From assembly GCA_000507305.1 (NCBI GenBank), contig DF239391.1, forward strand, positions 153,391-217,390: a stretch of DNA of 64,000 bases, in the 5' to 3' direction. Position numbers and translations under genes: made by a program. How positions within the stretch are numbered: the first letter of the stretch is position 1; every line of letters starts with the position of its first letter. The notes under the pieces are model-generated. The model ran no database searches, had not been told where the DNA came from, and saw only the letters and a list, made by a program, of their open reading frames with translations. The stretch is from Breviolum minutum Mf 1.05b.01. Taxonomy: Eukaryota; Sar; Dinophyceae; Suessiales; Symbiodiniaceae. Of the stretch, positions 33,581 through 45,681 are shown one piece after another.

Positions 33581-33998
33581 TCACTTCAGGTACAACAGCA
33601 ACTTGGGATCTAAATGTGCAACTTTCCGCGTGTTTGAGAAATTTGAATGTGAAGGTGTATGTGGGATGTGTGGGATGTGTTTCCGATTGAACATATGAAA
33701 GGCCACTCTTTGGCCCGACGGCATTTTAGTATGCAAGGTCGTCCAGGAAAAGCTTGCAGTGACGGAAAATTGAAGGTGTACAGTAGCAGAGTCGGTATGT
33801 ATTCATTGTTCCCATCTCCGCCACATGCCAGCCGCAAGACGGGATATCAGTACAGTATGTGATATCACTATCATGCACAAGCAAATCTGATTTTTTGTCG
33901 GCCCCATCTCTTCAATGTTCTTTGTCTTTTAACTTCTCAGATTCTAAGTTGTTCACGGCGCTTTCGGCCTCGCGAATTACCCAAAGCTACTCAGTGCA

Positions 33999-34782
33999 TC
34001 AAACCATCATGCCATCCCCAATGATCACCTCGGAGTCTCCCCTCAATTTGGATCTGGCCCAGTAGAACAGGAAGTCCGAGAGGATCAGAAGGTTCACTGT
34101 TTCCGATGCCATCTGTATGCCACGATTGTCTGGATATCGCCAAACAAAAATCCGGGGGTAAGAAATCCAGAAGGCAAGTGTGAAAATCCTATGCATCGCA
34201 GTGAGCACCACAAAATTGGCCAAAAGCGGCGAAACCCGCTTGTCCTGATGAAACATCCACAGCTGGGGTATCAAAGCTACTGCTCCCATAGCCTCATAGT
34301 AGCAGCAGAAGTAGCTGACAAGGAAGCTCCGCTGGGATTTCCGAACTAAGTACCATATAATGGCTAGCACTGCCACGCAGGCATACAAAAAGCCTGCTGC
34401 CACAAATGGGTTGGTCTTCAACGGACTATCCTTTGGGATAAGGTTGGCCCGCTCCAAGGCCTGAATACCGAAATTGTCCTTCCCCTTCTCATAACTTGGA
34501 AAGTAATACATGCAGAATGATGCCAAAACTGCAACTCCTGCACAAGCACTTACCACGTCCATGGTCGGGTAGAGCAACCATGGCAACACATTCGGAGAAT
34601 AGTGTAGTTGGATGTTGTGGCTGATGAGGTGGATGACCCTTGCCCCAACAACTGTTGCCAAGGTCTGCAAAGATAGACCGGCAGCAGATCTACTCTTCCG
34701 AAGTTGGAGGAAAACCACCACAAAGGTTCCAGAAATGCAAAGATCTGAACAAAAAATGAGGAGGTCCAAGAAGATTTCCTTG
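33999..34782 (-). CDS. KDEL (ER retention) receptor-like seven-helix membrane protein
   Basis: A frame of about 260 residues with seven hydrophobic segments and ERD2-family features: LIFCSDLCISGTFVVVFLQL then KSRSAAGLSLQ at the N-terminus (family GD..H..S.....KI.K.RSCAGIS), and EAMGAVALIPQLWMFHQ in the fifth/sixth helix region (family ESVAILPQL). Such receptors return ER proteins from the Golgi. It is longer than the usual 210-220 residues, with extra sequence at the C-terminus. The frame has no ATG at its beginning and opens behind a possible acceptor (AG|GAAATC near 34782), so a short first exon upstream is likely. It has no intron in the body, unusual here. It could also be a divergent PQ-loop relative. 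Confidence 0.75.
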
Positions 34783-34789
34783 GTGGAAC

Positions 34790-35520
34790 AAACAGTTCAA
34801 TCAGCATGTAGGCGCACGGTGCACATTTACGGTACCAAAGTGTGCCTGTGCAGGTTGAATTGCATCCAAGGATCTCCCCACTGCATTGTTGCAGAGCATC
34901 AATGGGACAAAAGGAGTCTAAAAACAGGCTGGAGCCAAAACCATTCGCGATATCCAACGTAGCTGGGAGAACCAAGCCACTTCACAAAGAGACGGCGTTG
35001 CTGAAACAACATCCGAGAATGTAGAAATCCAGGTTCATTCAAAGGTATTTGCAACTCGAAACATCTCAAATCTCTTGTATGCACAACCTGAGTAAGAATC
35101 ATTAACCAAAGACTCTTTCCCTCCCAACACTGGTAACCTATCATCAAGAAGGTCAGTTTTTGGCATATGGGTCTGGACCACTTCTCCTGGGCTGCCCGCA
35201 GTAAGTGGCCTTGGACCTCCCGTCTTTCCAGCTCCTTTCCCCTGAGAGTAAGTCGGAACTCAACAAGAGGACGACATGAGTGATGACATCCCAACACCTC
35301 GCTACCTGTCCATGTTTCTATAGGCCTTACCTGCTGTTAATCAATTGGAAAAAGAACCGCAAAACAAGCCACAACCAAAGTTGGATCACAAGACTCTCCA
35401 GGTCAAGAACTGATGAATTGCCAATGCATTTTTTGCAGTGTCCAGCTGGCAGGTTTGTCTGAGACGAACTTTACTTACTGGTTCTACTTTCTCGGGCTAT
35501 GTGCGGCTTTAGAAGCTGTG
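34790..35520. other. Spacer between the KDEL-receptor-like and RS/proline-rich genes
   Basis: Should hold the 5' exon of the receptor gene and the 3' UTR of the upstream gene. A minus-strand frame near 35280-35160 (FRLTLRGKELERREVQGHLL) looks coding but stands alone. Confidence 0.3.
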
Positions 35521-35528
35521 TGTGCTCA

Positions 35529-37645
35529 TTAATTGGCTGGAGCCATCCCAGCATCTGATGTACCCTGTCTAGTCTCCTCTCTTGACGCATCGTCAGCACC
35601 AGGCATCCCCACAGTTCCCCATGCACGGGGAGGTGCAGGCACTGGTGCAGGAGGTGGAGGTCCAGGTGGCTGCGAACGAGTTTGTAGGCGGATATGAGTG
35701 GATAGTCAAGCCATGTTTACCCTAGCACCCAAATGCCATTTGGTGCGGGCAAACGGCTGCAGCTTGGGGTGGCATTAAATTCAGATGTGCCAAATGGTTA
35801 GAAAGAATCTTATCCTCCTTGAACGCTATAAATCAATGAGTGGAGTAGACCCCACACTTCTCGACTACTTTTCCCGGGGGTGTAGCCGGAACTTGTATGT
35901 ATCCAATCTGGATGACTATAGTGCTGCAAGAGACATTCAGCATGACGCGGCAGCCCCACCCATCTGAAGACCATATATAGAATAAACTAGACATGCGCAC
36001 TTTGTGTTCTCATGGACTTGTCTGACATAAAGGCATGCGCCACGGATGGACCTGCATGAAGGCACGCATCTGGGCTTGTGCCTGCCAACTACAAATAACA
36101 ACTTGGAAGGAACTGACAACAGGGTTCCCCTCTTCCCAGTGGCCCACTGCATCTTGAGCTCTGACGAAACACGTCCACCGCTCCACTGGAGCAAATCCAA
36201 CAGAAAACCGAGGGCAAAGGCAGAAACTGAGTTTGATCCTTTCCGGCAAAAAACACCTCCTCCTACAACGCCCAATCAACCTGAAGTTGAGCTTGGAACT
36301 GTGCGGCTTGGAGCATCTGGGCCTTTTCATAGGGAGCGCCCAAATCAGTGGCTTCCAGAAGGTTTCATATCCTATCCTCCTCCAGAAAGACGTTTTTTTG
36401 GTCTGGTCTTCTGAGTGATGACTACTTCAAAAGAAGGTTTGTTCAAACCAGTCCACAAGTCCACAATAGTTTCCGAAGTGCAGGTGTTTAGAATGAAGGT
36501 CCTATGATTCCCAATGATAGCTGCCAGTCGCTCATGACAGGCAGGGGAAGACCACATCGCAGCCTGCTGGGCTTGTTGCATCTGCGCTGCCTGTCAGACA
36601 AGTGGAAGCAAACCCGAGCATGACTTGCTAGCGATCTTGGAGCCATCCAAGATCCCTCAACAGCAGCGATGCGATGTGACGTAAAACCGCATCAAAATGC
36701 ATCTTGCCACCTGCTTGAAGCTGCAATGCACTTGTTAGAAACGACTGTGCAGCTAGGAGCTGCACTTGCTCTTCTACCACTTAACTTTTTGAAGGATTGA
36801 ATATGGGCACATCGCTAGTGACGCTAGTGATGCTAGTGACTGATCGTGCTGTGTACATTTGATGACTCTCCTACATGTGCCCAATACAGTAGGAAGTGAC
36901 AGAGGCCCAAATAGAACACATGTGGAACACGTCACGAAGCCACATGGCATCATGTAATTTTAGGCTCAAAGCACACGTCTTCGGCTGAAAGAGCAACTAG
37001 CTGAAAGAGTGAGACTATGAACAACCAACTTCCCTCTTTCTCAAAACAAAAGAATAGCATCACCTCTTAAGAGACTATGAGTCTTGAAGCGGCCAGCATG
37101 TGTGACAACAACTTCAAGTGACCAGTGGTCCTGTCCTACCCTGTGGGTGATCCTGAAGGACCAGGCCCAGGAATGCTAGGAAAGCCAGGATGCAAATGGT
37201 TTAGATTTGGATTTGGAAGAAGCATCCTGGCAGGCACAGAGAATGGCAGTGTGATTGGCATGGGCATGGGTGGAACAGTGATGGCTGTGGGCATTGCTGG
37301 AGGTGGGTGGATTGGAGCTGACGGTGCAGTGGATGTAAAAGCTGGCCTGACAGCAGGCATCATTGGCATCGTGGGTGGTGGATATGCTGGTGGTCTCACG
37401 TTGGGTGGAGGAGGTGGCGCTGGAGCGGGAGGTGGAGCTGGAGGTGGGCCATGCGAGCCAGCACCGTGGTGAGTGTGGTGAGCACCGTGCGCGTGGTTTT
37501 CCCACGCTCGATCCCAGGCCCTGCGTCGGCGCCAGTTGGGCTCTGGATCCCAGCGGCTGCGCCGGAAGCGAACGTCCCAGGAGCTGCGGCTGCGCGGCTC
37601 GGGTTCAGACCAAGTCCGAGGGAGGGGCGACCGGGATCTCGACCG
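35529..37645 (-). CDS. RS- and proline-rich protein, probably in RNA processing
   Basis: The first visible exon opens behind an acceptor near 37645 and encodes RS/RW-rich sequence (RSRSRSPLPRTWSEPEPRSR), then His/Gly and long Pro/Ala and Pro/Met stretches (PPPAPPPAPAPPPPPNVRPP) to about 37140. Exons at about 36585-36410 (CHERLAAIIGNHRTFILNTC) and 36320-36265 (QMLQAAQFQAQLQVDW) follow, and the last, about 35690-35529, is Pro-rich and ends PGADDASREETRQGTSDAGM...N with a stop at 35529. RS and PPx-rich regions are typical of splicing-associated proteins; no folded domain was recognised, so the role is inference. The 5' end is not seen. Confidence 0.5.
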
Positions 37646-38087
37646 CCTGGCAGGATGCAAAGGTGGGGATCACATTCACTTGCGACGCATTGGTGATGCG
37701 TTGTAATGCGTGCTTTGCAATATGTGATGGGACCAAAAAATTGCACATCATGCGTCATGAATCCCGGAAACAACCAAAACATACAGCATATTGGCATATT
37801 GACTATGGTTGCATTGGCTTTCGTAAACTATGGTCATGATACTGTGTATGAGAAATACAGGAGATATGTAGATTTGCATGATTTCTTCGCTTCCTTCTTT
37901 TCTCTCTCTCTCCCTAATTCACTTCTTATGCCCAAACCCTCAGACTTATCAAACATCTTGGGCGGCCGGATGCTAATTTTTCCGGGGCATCCGAATGTTT
38001 GCCCAAAGTCAGCTCGGACTTGGCCAGGGATGCTAAATTTGACCTGGTTTCATTGGTCCTGATTCTCAGCTTGTAAAGAAAATATTC

Positions 38088-38195
38088 CCAAAATATATAT
38101 ACATCCATTAGATATGTATATATATATATAACATATTACATATAATATGTATATATATATATATATTATATATATATATCATATTAATTTATATA
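38088..38195. repeat. TA-rich microsatellite
   Basis: Interrupted runs of TATATA lie directly downstream of the stop codon of the RING-H2 gene. Confidence 0.7.
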
Positions 38196-38212
38196 AATCT
38201 ACAACTGTCAAT

Positions 38213-40635
38213 TTATTGATGATGTAAAGCAGTGCTCCATCGGGCAATGAGCTGCCTGGGCGCTGGCTCTTCGCCCACTTCTAGGGAATGCTGCTGTGAA
38301 AGCATCTCTTCGAGCTTCAAGTTGTCCAAAGGGCATGTTGCCTGTGTACAGGGTCACACAGTACGACTGAAGCAAAAACTGACGACAAGCATACTGGCTT
38401 AAGCGTGACCGCTTCACTCAGATTGACAGCTCAAGCAAGAAACCTGCCTTGACAGCAATCCACTGGTCAATGCACTCACGGTGAAAAAGGTGCAAGCAAG
38501 GGAGACGACGACACATCTGGCCAACCTGGATGTCTTCTCGGCAGACCACGCACGGCTCCTGCTTGCACCGCCGTAAGATTTTCACATCACAGCATTTCCA
38601 TGCATCCTGTTCCACTAGCAAACACGTGGATCCAAAATCATTGAAAATGCGCAAGAACAGTATAGGCTGGCCGGCCTCTGATTTCTTCTCAGCTCTAAAG
38701 ACTGGGACCTCCGCCAAAAGCCGCGCAGCAGCAGATGTGGCAGGGGCTTCGGGTTCTGGAAGACGTGGCTGGTAAGCCATGAAATTCGGGACCATCGGAG
38801 GCACTGGCACCTCGCTTGAAGATGTTGCATCAGCTTCAAATGGTGCTCTTTACACAGCAGGTCTGAGGCAAAGCCTAAGTGCTAGACTTGTGAATTTAGA
38901 ATATAGAAGAAGTATAATATAGAATATAGAATGGTATCAACTGTTGGACAGCTGAAACTGCATCAATGATTTTGCAAATGGGTAAATTGACTAAATCCAA
39001 CCACGGGCGCTGATGGCAGCGCATCAAAGTCCTCACCACCACTCATCTGCTGTAGGCTTCCAGAGACTAGTTGAGCCAGCACCTCCTGCACATGTCGGGC
39101 TCCGAGATCAGGCTCGTCCTCCAGAAGATCTGCTATTGGCACGTCATCGCCTCATACAGCTGTGACCGGAAACCCTGTGTGGCCCAGCTGCCCCATGCCC
39201 CATCTATTCATGGTGTCATTCTGTCCCGCCTGCAGCTGCTCGCCGTGGTGGAGAAGGTAGACGCCACGCCGGCCTTGTGAGCTGTGCTTTTAAAATGATT
39301 TAAAGGCGTTGCCAAGTGCATATCTGTCTCTCTGCATCTTGTCTTTGAGTATTCTGTCAACAAATTGAAAGTTTCCATTAGCGTCTGAAACTCGAAGAGG
39401 TTCAAAGTTCAAAGCATGCAACAATGAATCTGCTGAAAAAATATCTATATAAAATATTCAATGTCATGAGGCATGAGGACCGACCAGGAGCCTGGCCTTG
39501 AATTCTGGCTTCTGAATGCTTCTGGAGTGGCCGCTTCATTCAAGCGCATCACTGGCCACCGTTGCAAGACAGAAGGGATGTATCGCCAGGGTCGGATGCA
39601 AAGCTGCCTAGGCTGAGAACGTTGCCTGGTTAGAGATTCATGTAGTACTCGAAGTTCCTCCACAAGTCGATTCCTGTCCACTAATGGCACGGCCGGACTA
39701 AAACTCACAGCTTCCCCATCAAAGCGGATGGCAAGACGAGCCCGGCGTGTGCAAACGAAGGCATGCACCCAAACCGGGAGAAATTGTCTGCCATCTGCAG
39801 CGACTCCACAAGGAGTATAGCCTAGCCGCAATTCTCCAAGCCCGAAAGGGCAATGACATTGACCACAATTCCTGGGCTCCATTCCAGATCGGACTGGCTC
39901 CACATAGATGCACGAAAGTCCAAGCCCACTTGCTCCAGGTTCAGCTAAGTGAGGCGCAGCTATGGCATCTTCATCAGGGTCAAGAAACCAAGACTCTGGA
40001 AGTGTGTTCTCTCTATCTGGGAGTGGGCTCTCGCGATCTGGGCTCAGTGGAACATCCAGCATTCCTGGCAAACTTTCTCCTGGCTCCGCCAGGTTCGGCC
40101 TTGAGGACGAGGATGGTTGGGCTTCAAAGCCAGCAGCATTTGCACTGTCTGCACTCCAACTGAAATTGGACACTCGCTCTGGAGGTGAAAAGGCTGGAGA
40201 AGCCTCGCGTCGCGAACTGGAAGCTGCAGCTCTGGCCGAAGCTCCAGAAGCCCGAGCCCTGGATTCCCTGGATTCCCTGGATGCTCGGCTCCGCTGGAGT
40301 CGAACCAGACGTCCAGTGTTGACACTCCAGGCCGCGCCCAATGTCGCCCCGTGTGCCGTCGCAGGTGGCACGGTCGGAGTCGTCGCCCGGCGAGCCCTCA
40401 CACCACGGTGACGGGAACTTGCCACGACATCTTCGCCCTCGCTGGAGACATCCATCTGGAGCATTCGGTCACGCTCCGCATCATGCACTTCATTAGTGAC
40501 CTGCTCCACGTCCACAAACTCATCCTCAGGGGATGGACGCTAGCCCCTATATAGATCTGATTTAGATTCAGATTTAGATATAAACACCTTTTAGACTTAG
40601 GTATACACATAGACATAGATTGATAGCATGGACCG

Positions 40636-40693
<58 letters not shown>

Positions 40694-40715
40694 CAAATAG
40701 ATAAATAAATAAATT

Positions 40716-40748
<33 letters not shown>

Positions 40749-40749
40749 C

Positions 40750-40835
<86 letters not shown>

Positions 40836-41601
40836 CAAATAGATAAATAGATAAATAATAAATTGATAAATAGATAAATAAATAGATAAATAGATAAATA
40901 GATAAATAGATAAATAAATAGATAGATAAATAGATAAATAGATAGATAATAAGATAGATAGATGCATAGATGCATAGATGCACAAATACATAGATACATA
41001 GATCGATCGATCGATAGAGAAAGAGAGATAAATAGAGGGATAGATGGGCCGCTGGATATCGAAATAGATAGCAATATTGAATATCATGTGCATGCATGGA
41101 AAGTCTTTGAAATAGGGGAATTAGTTTGAAACGGCGTTAGCGCTAAGCTCGAGAAGCTTGAAAGCCCCTTGAAAGCAACTGGTACTATGCTACTATGATC
41201 TACATGTACCCTGCCAAAGCCATCCAAAGCCCACGGTCCTCAACAACCAGAGCTCGAGATACCAAAGGTATCCTGGCTCTCCGGGCATGGCGGGCAAGCC
41301 TGCGCTGGGCACGCCCACTCAAACTGACATCGACGACCTCGAGCTCACCACGAGAGGCACTCCTGAATTGGCTATCTTCCTCATCCTCATCAGCCACATC
41401 GTCTTCCATTTCTGTATGCATCTCGTCCATGGCTGAAGTTCCCATCTCATCTGCATTTTCAGCATCTGCTCGACTGCCAGCATCTGCTTCAAACGCTTCA
41501 GGACTTTGCCACGTTCTGTCTGCATCAGAGCTCAAGCTATCTGCTACTGTGGATGCCAACGAGGTCTGCGTGTCTGGTGGGGCTTCGGCTGACCCCTCCA
41601 T
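38213..41601 (-). CDS. RING-H2 protein (probable E3 ubiquitin ligase) with N-terminal zinc-finger-like part
   Basis: The C-terminal exons are firm: about 38830-38440 carries CVVCREDIQVGQM, then LPCLHLFHREC, and is joined through a GC donor (GTCAAG|GC) to an exon ending at stop 38213-38215 that supplies TCPLDNLKLEEML. Together they form a RING-H2 finger whose last zinc ligand is Asp instead of Cys, as in RBX1. An exon at about 39150-38995 (ADLLEDEPDLGARHVQEVLA) fits upstream. The long frame 40515-39445 carries Arg/Ser-rich sequence and CGQCHCPFGLGELRLGY...WVHAFVC, reminiscent of a PARP-type zinc finger, and 41601-41220 is an acidic start (MEGSAEAPPDTQTSLASTVA). Joining these to the RING exons as one gene is inference from spacing, strand and GC/AG sites. 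Ubiquitin-ligase activity is inferred from the family. Confidence 0.6.
40636..41020. repeat. (TAGA)n microsatellite, about 0.38 kb
   Basis: Tandem GATA/TAGA units with a few AAAT interruptions. It would lie in an intron of the RING-H2 gene if 41601 is the true start. The Tyr/Ile/Ser/Leu-repeat open frames through it on the minus strand are artefacts. Confidence 0.95.
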
Positions 41602-42368
41602 TCCTTCTGCTCATGAGGTTCCGCAAGAGCTCTCCATGAAAAAAAAAGGCCACAGGCAATTAGGCAAACAGTCAGCCTGATCAACAACCTGTGGAGCCTG
41701 TGGATCTATTCCTATCAGAACTTATTCTAGAGATTGCTGCACGTAGATACATGTGGAAGGTCCTTTTACATGGTTGACCACATGTGATTAAAACTTGCCG
41801 TGTCGATTCTCACATGCAGAAGTTTGAACCTTGAAGGAACCATGGTGCTGCAGGCGTATTCTGTCTTTTCTGAGAAGTGATAGTGAGTCACTGGTATAGT
41901 AGTGATGGGTAAATAATGCGGGCTGATGTCAGTCGCATAGAATATACGATCAGTCAGGATCGGCATTAGTGGTACGAAGGGGGCACGCAGTTCGGCCAGT
42001 CACAAGCCTGGAATTGGATCTGCGCCTGAATGTGCGCCTTGCACGAACGGATGTTTGAAACTTGAAACTGCTCAGCCCTGCGCCCCTCCAATTGCAAAGA
42101 AACAAAAAAGATTGACATCAAAGTCACAAGCATAGATGTGGGCACGTTCCAAAACTCTAAATGTCTGACACGCCCACCGACTTGAACAAAGAATCGCAAA
42201 ACACATAAAACCGGAAGTCACAGTTCTCGTTCGAACACTTAAAAACGTAGAGCTGCAAGACTTGAGGAGGCAGCGCAATTTAGGCAACCAAAAGAGGTCT
42301 TGAAGCAGTTATTGAAAGCACAGCTCGGTGATGCTGCATTCTTGACAATCCCGCACCACATGCATGCT

Positions 42369-42507
42369 CAAGCGCCTGCATGCTCATTGGCTGGACGGGC
42401 ATGGCTGTGGCTGGCATAGATCCGGATGCGGTTGGTGCCATGGGAGGTGGCATCGAGGGAGGTGGAGGTGGCATTGCTGGAGTCCCCGGAAACCTCGGCG
42501 ACTTCAT
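42369..42507 (-). CDS. Isolated proline/methionine-rich exon
   Basis: From an ATG at 42507 the frame reads MKSPRFPGTPAMPPPPPSMP and continues Pro/Met-rich to a possible GC donor (ATGCAG|GC) near 42369. It may be the first exon of a gene running left, but it could not be joined in frame to 41601. Nothing else was recognised between 41602 and 42895. Confidence 0.3.
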
Positions 42508-42895
42508 GTTCCGTACAATGCAGGATGCACTTCTCAAGTGTCTCAATTGTTTCACATGACTCATATGACCCACAGATGACAGTAGTCACTTCTCGAATGT
42601 CTCACTGCTCTGTGGTGGGCACAAAGCCAGCCCCTGCCAGGCTCCTTTTTAATCTGCGGTCAATCACGATCCGTCAGTCCACGGCGTCAAAGCAATGAGA
42701 CTGCGAAGTATGTGGCGAAATCACCGCCAGTCTGACGCCCGAGCTCAACTTCACACCAGCCCATCGTGAAATGCAGAACTGAAAGAAGCATGCATCTTTG
42801 TACATTATGGTAGGTTTACACAAGCAAAATAGCAAAACTATAAACGATTTTATTCTGGGCAAGTGGGTCAAAGTGGGTCACTCCTGTCTTCGTTC

Positions 42896-45681
42896 TCACT
42901 CCTCTTTCTTCTTCTTGCTGGCCCTGTAGATGCCAACCACCAATGCATGATCACGATGATAAGGCTCAAGAGTCAACTGCTCCTGTCATCCGCTACTTCA
43001 GCTGGTTGGGAAGTGTTGGTTGCCTTTGCTCGTTTGTCTCATTTATCTATCCCCAGTTGGCAATTAAATGATGCTTGGGTTTCTCTTAGCAAACCCTGCA
43101 CAGAACACAGGTCCAAATGCAGTAACACGTAGCAAAGCGCTGAAAGCCCTGAAGAGATTTCCTCAACTTCCTTGAAAAGGCACACTGCATGAAAAACTGT
43201 CAGTCTTCGCTAGTATTGATTCATTCAAACGATTCGACAATTGCACCCACCGCCGTTGAAATAAACTCCTTGGGCTTCACTCCATCCTTCCGCAACTTGT
43301 CAATCTCCGATGCGAAAACGGCCTCTGGTGCAGCCGTGGAGTCCACGCAGTTGGCTTTGATGGAAATCCTTACGAAGCCAAGCAGCTTGGTGCAGCGCAA
43401 GGGTGAAGAAAACGGAATGAACGACAAGACATGCACCAAACCGCCTACTATGAAAGGACAAGGAGTGGGAATTGACTCATTTTTCAACACTACAATCTTT
43501 GGAAGCTGTGTGATACTGAAGTATCGCAGCTGAGTCAGCCCGAAATTCTCCAATGGCAGGCACAATCAGTAACCCATGGCCCCATGGCTTTGGTATGGAG
43601 TCGGCGATATGAGTTTCTGCAGCAGAGGGTCATGACCCAGCCGTTGTTCTTGAGGAAGAAACCAGCATTGTGCACCACGATGCGGGCTTGGTCAGGCTGA
43701 GCAACATCGGAGAAAATCACGTCCACCATGCCGATCAACATGCCTGAAGCAAGGAGTTGGTGTGGCAGCGCTGGAAAGAATGATCCACTGATCCTAAGGA
43801 TGATCAACTATGACCTTGCAGACTGAAGCACGAGACTTCAGATTCGCAAAACTATGGGTCTGCATCCAATCGGTCTGCATCCAAGTGTCGGTAGCGCTGC
43901 GGCTGCCGTGCATCCTCGACGATGGGCACCACATTGGGCCGGCGCTTTGCCATGTTTGTCAGATCACGTCCAGATCGGTGGCTGAACTCTACCGCATAGA
44001 CGACGCCTCTAACCGTTGTCGGTCTTCAGGATGGTTGAACTTAAACTTGATGTTTCTGTACCCATATCGCTTATGACCTGTTGACCTTCCCAGTCTTTTG
44101 AGCCTCTTAGTCACGCTAGAAGTCCCAAAAAATATCAAAGCATTCAAAACTGCGCCTTCGGGGCCCACCATGTCAGACACGTGGGACACTGTCGTGCCGG
44201 AAGCACCGCCAAGGTAAAGCACTTTGGCACCAGGCTTCACCGGGCAGGCACCGATGCCACCGACGATGCCAGCACCCAACTTCGAGCGGAACGGGTTCCA
44301 CACGCGGTACTCGATCCTCAGCAACTGGATGGTTTTGTCTCCCAATTTCAACTGACTTCTCTAAGTCAAATCACCACAATTGCCAAGGCACTTGTCTTCT
44401 CCGTCAGCACTCTCAGCAACCAGTCGCTTCTCACCATAAACCGACTCACCAGGAACCAGGTTCCGCGTCACAAGTGAATCATCCTGGCAACACCCGTTCA
44501 AATCAAGAGAAACGCACGCCCATGCAAACATAAACATGCTCCTTCAAGACTCTCGGATGTGGTTATACGATGATATGATATGATATGATATGATATGATA
44601 TGATATGATATGATATGATATGATATGATATGATATGATATGATATGATATGATATGATATGATATGATTGTGCAAAATTGTAAAAACTTACCACACTTA
44701 CACCGGCCGCCCCGAAGCTTTGAACCTCTGGAAAGCCCAACCCACAGGACCCTCAACATGGCCTTGCCCTTCGACACGAAGGCACCCTCGTGACCTGAGC
44801 TCCAAAGCCAGGTGCAAAGCTGGAGAATGTCAGACACCCCACGCCTTGGAGCCCATATCCAATCTATACCGGATAGCAAAAAAAATGACAAACATCTAGC
44901 ATACCAGTCCCCACATCAAGAACTAGTTTCAATCGTTACCAATGATACCAGAAAGTATGCAGTGAACAAGCGAACAAGTACTGCTATAAAGCTCCAACAG
45001 CTTAACTTGCTTCTGGTCCCTTTCAACCAAGACAAGACTTGGAAGCATTCCGTGCGAATCGGACCTTCGATAGATGGAAGCGCAAATTAGTCACCTTGGA
45101 ATACTTTAGACTTGAAGACTTGCCGACTTGCCATTCATCCCCAAACCAATCTGCTTTGGCGCGCAACGGTGCGGTTCGATGACGACCTTTGCTGCTCCTC
45201 CCTTCTTTCCTCCGCCCTTGCCGCCTTTACCTCCTTTACCTCAGAAAATGAGTCTCTGAAGCTTAAGATCCAAGACTCGTCAAGTCCGGGCGCACCACTT
45301 TTTCTTCATATGGTTTCAAGGGGGGCAGCATTCAATCTTCAAACTTTCAGGAAGAACCCAAAGCATACAATCTGTCTCAACTTGGTGGACTGAAGCGGTC
45401 ACTCACCTTTGCGACAACATCAGGATCCTGCCTCCACCCTTCTTACCTTTGCCTCCCTTCACTTTACCTGAGAGGCAATGTCACCACAAGCAGAGGGAAC
45501 ATTGCTTCAAAGTGTCCAGCTTTGCCACTGCTGAATTTTGCTGAACATGTGCTTTCAACATTAACAGTTTGATAGCCGCACAGCTCAGCGAGCGGTGTTG
45601 GTCTGCCAAGTTGCCTTTGCCTTTGCCACCACCCTTGCCATCGGCTTTGCCCTTTCCTTTTGCTTTGCCACCCTTCCCCAT
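42896..45681 (-). CDS. FBL: Fibrillarin, box C/D snoRNP 2'-O-methyltransferase
   Basis: Methylates ribose of pre-rRNA in the nucleolus. Start ATG 45681; about ten exons. N-terminal Gly/Lys-rich exons: 45681-45610 ([20 protein letters not shown]), about 45465-45425 and 45262-45170 ([20 protein letters not shown], then EPHR). Then EGAFVSKGK (about 44785), [17 protein letters not shown] (about 44480-44400), [19 protein letters not shown] with the AdoMet loop [17 protein letters not shown] (44350-44170), [14 protein letters not shown] and [10 protein letters not shown] (44005-43880), [16 protein letters not shown] (about 43730-43660), [20 protein letters not shown] (43370-43255) and the last exon, [17 protein letters not shown] to stop 42896. 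The order and motifs are those of the whole family. The usual Arg/Gly (GAR) domain is replaced by Gly/Lys sequence. The gene sits directly downstream of MRD1/RBM19. Confidence 0.94.
44569..44668. repeat. (ATATG)n pentanucleotide microsatellite in a fibrillarin intron
   Basis: About 20 perfect head-to-tail copies of the five-base unit ATATG, between the EGAFVSKGK exon and the [10 protein letters not shown] exon. Confidence 0.95.

Noticed and set aside
34920-34940. Possible third relict spliced leader upstream of the KDEL-receptor-like gene (TTTTGGCTCCAG on the minus strand)
   Set aside because: Only the core TTTTGGCTC matches well (11 of 15 over the best stretch). It lies about 150 bases from the frame and no target duplication or A tail supports it. 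The intronless body of that gene makes it worth remembering, but the match alone is too weak.
37125-37472. Plus-strand Gly-rich frame (115 codons)
   Set aside because: It is antisense to the Pro-rich segment of the RS/proline-rich gene; the minus-strand reading with its RS region fits the gene order and direction.
40398-41097. Three overlapping minus-strand frames rich in Ser/Ile/Tyr/Leu
   Set aside because: They translate a TAGA microsatellite and have no coding character.
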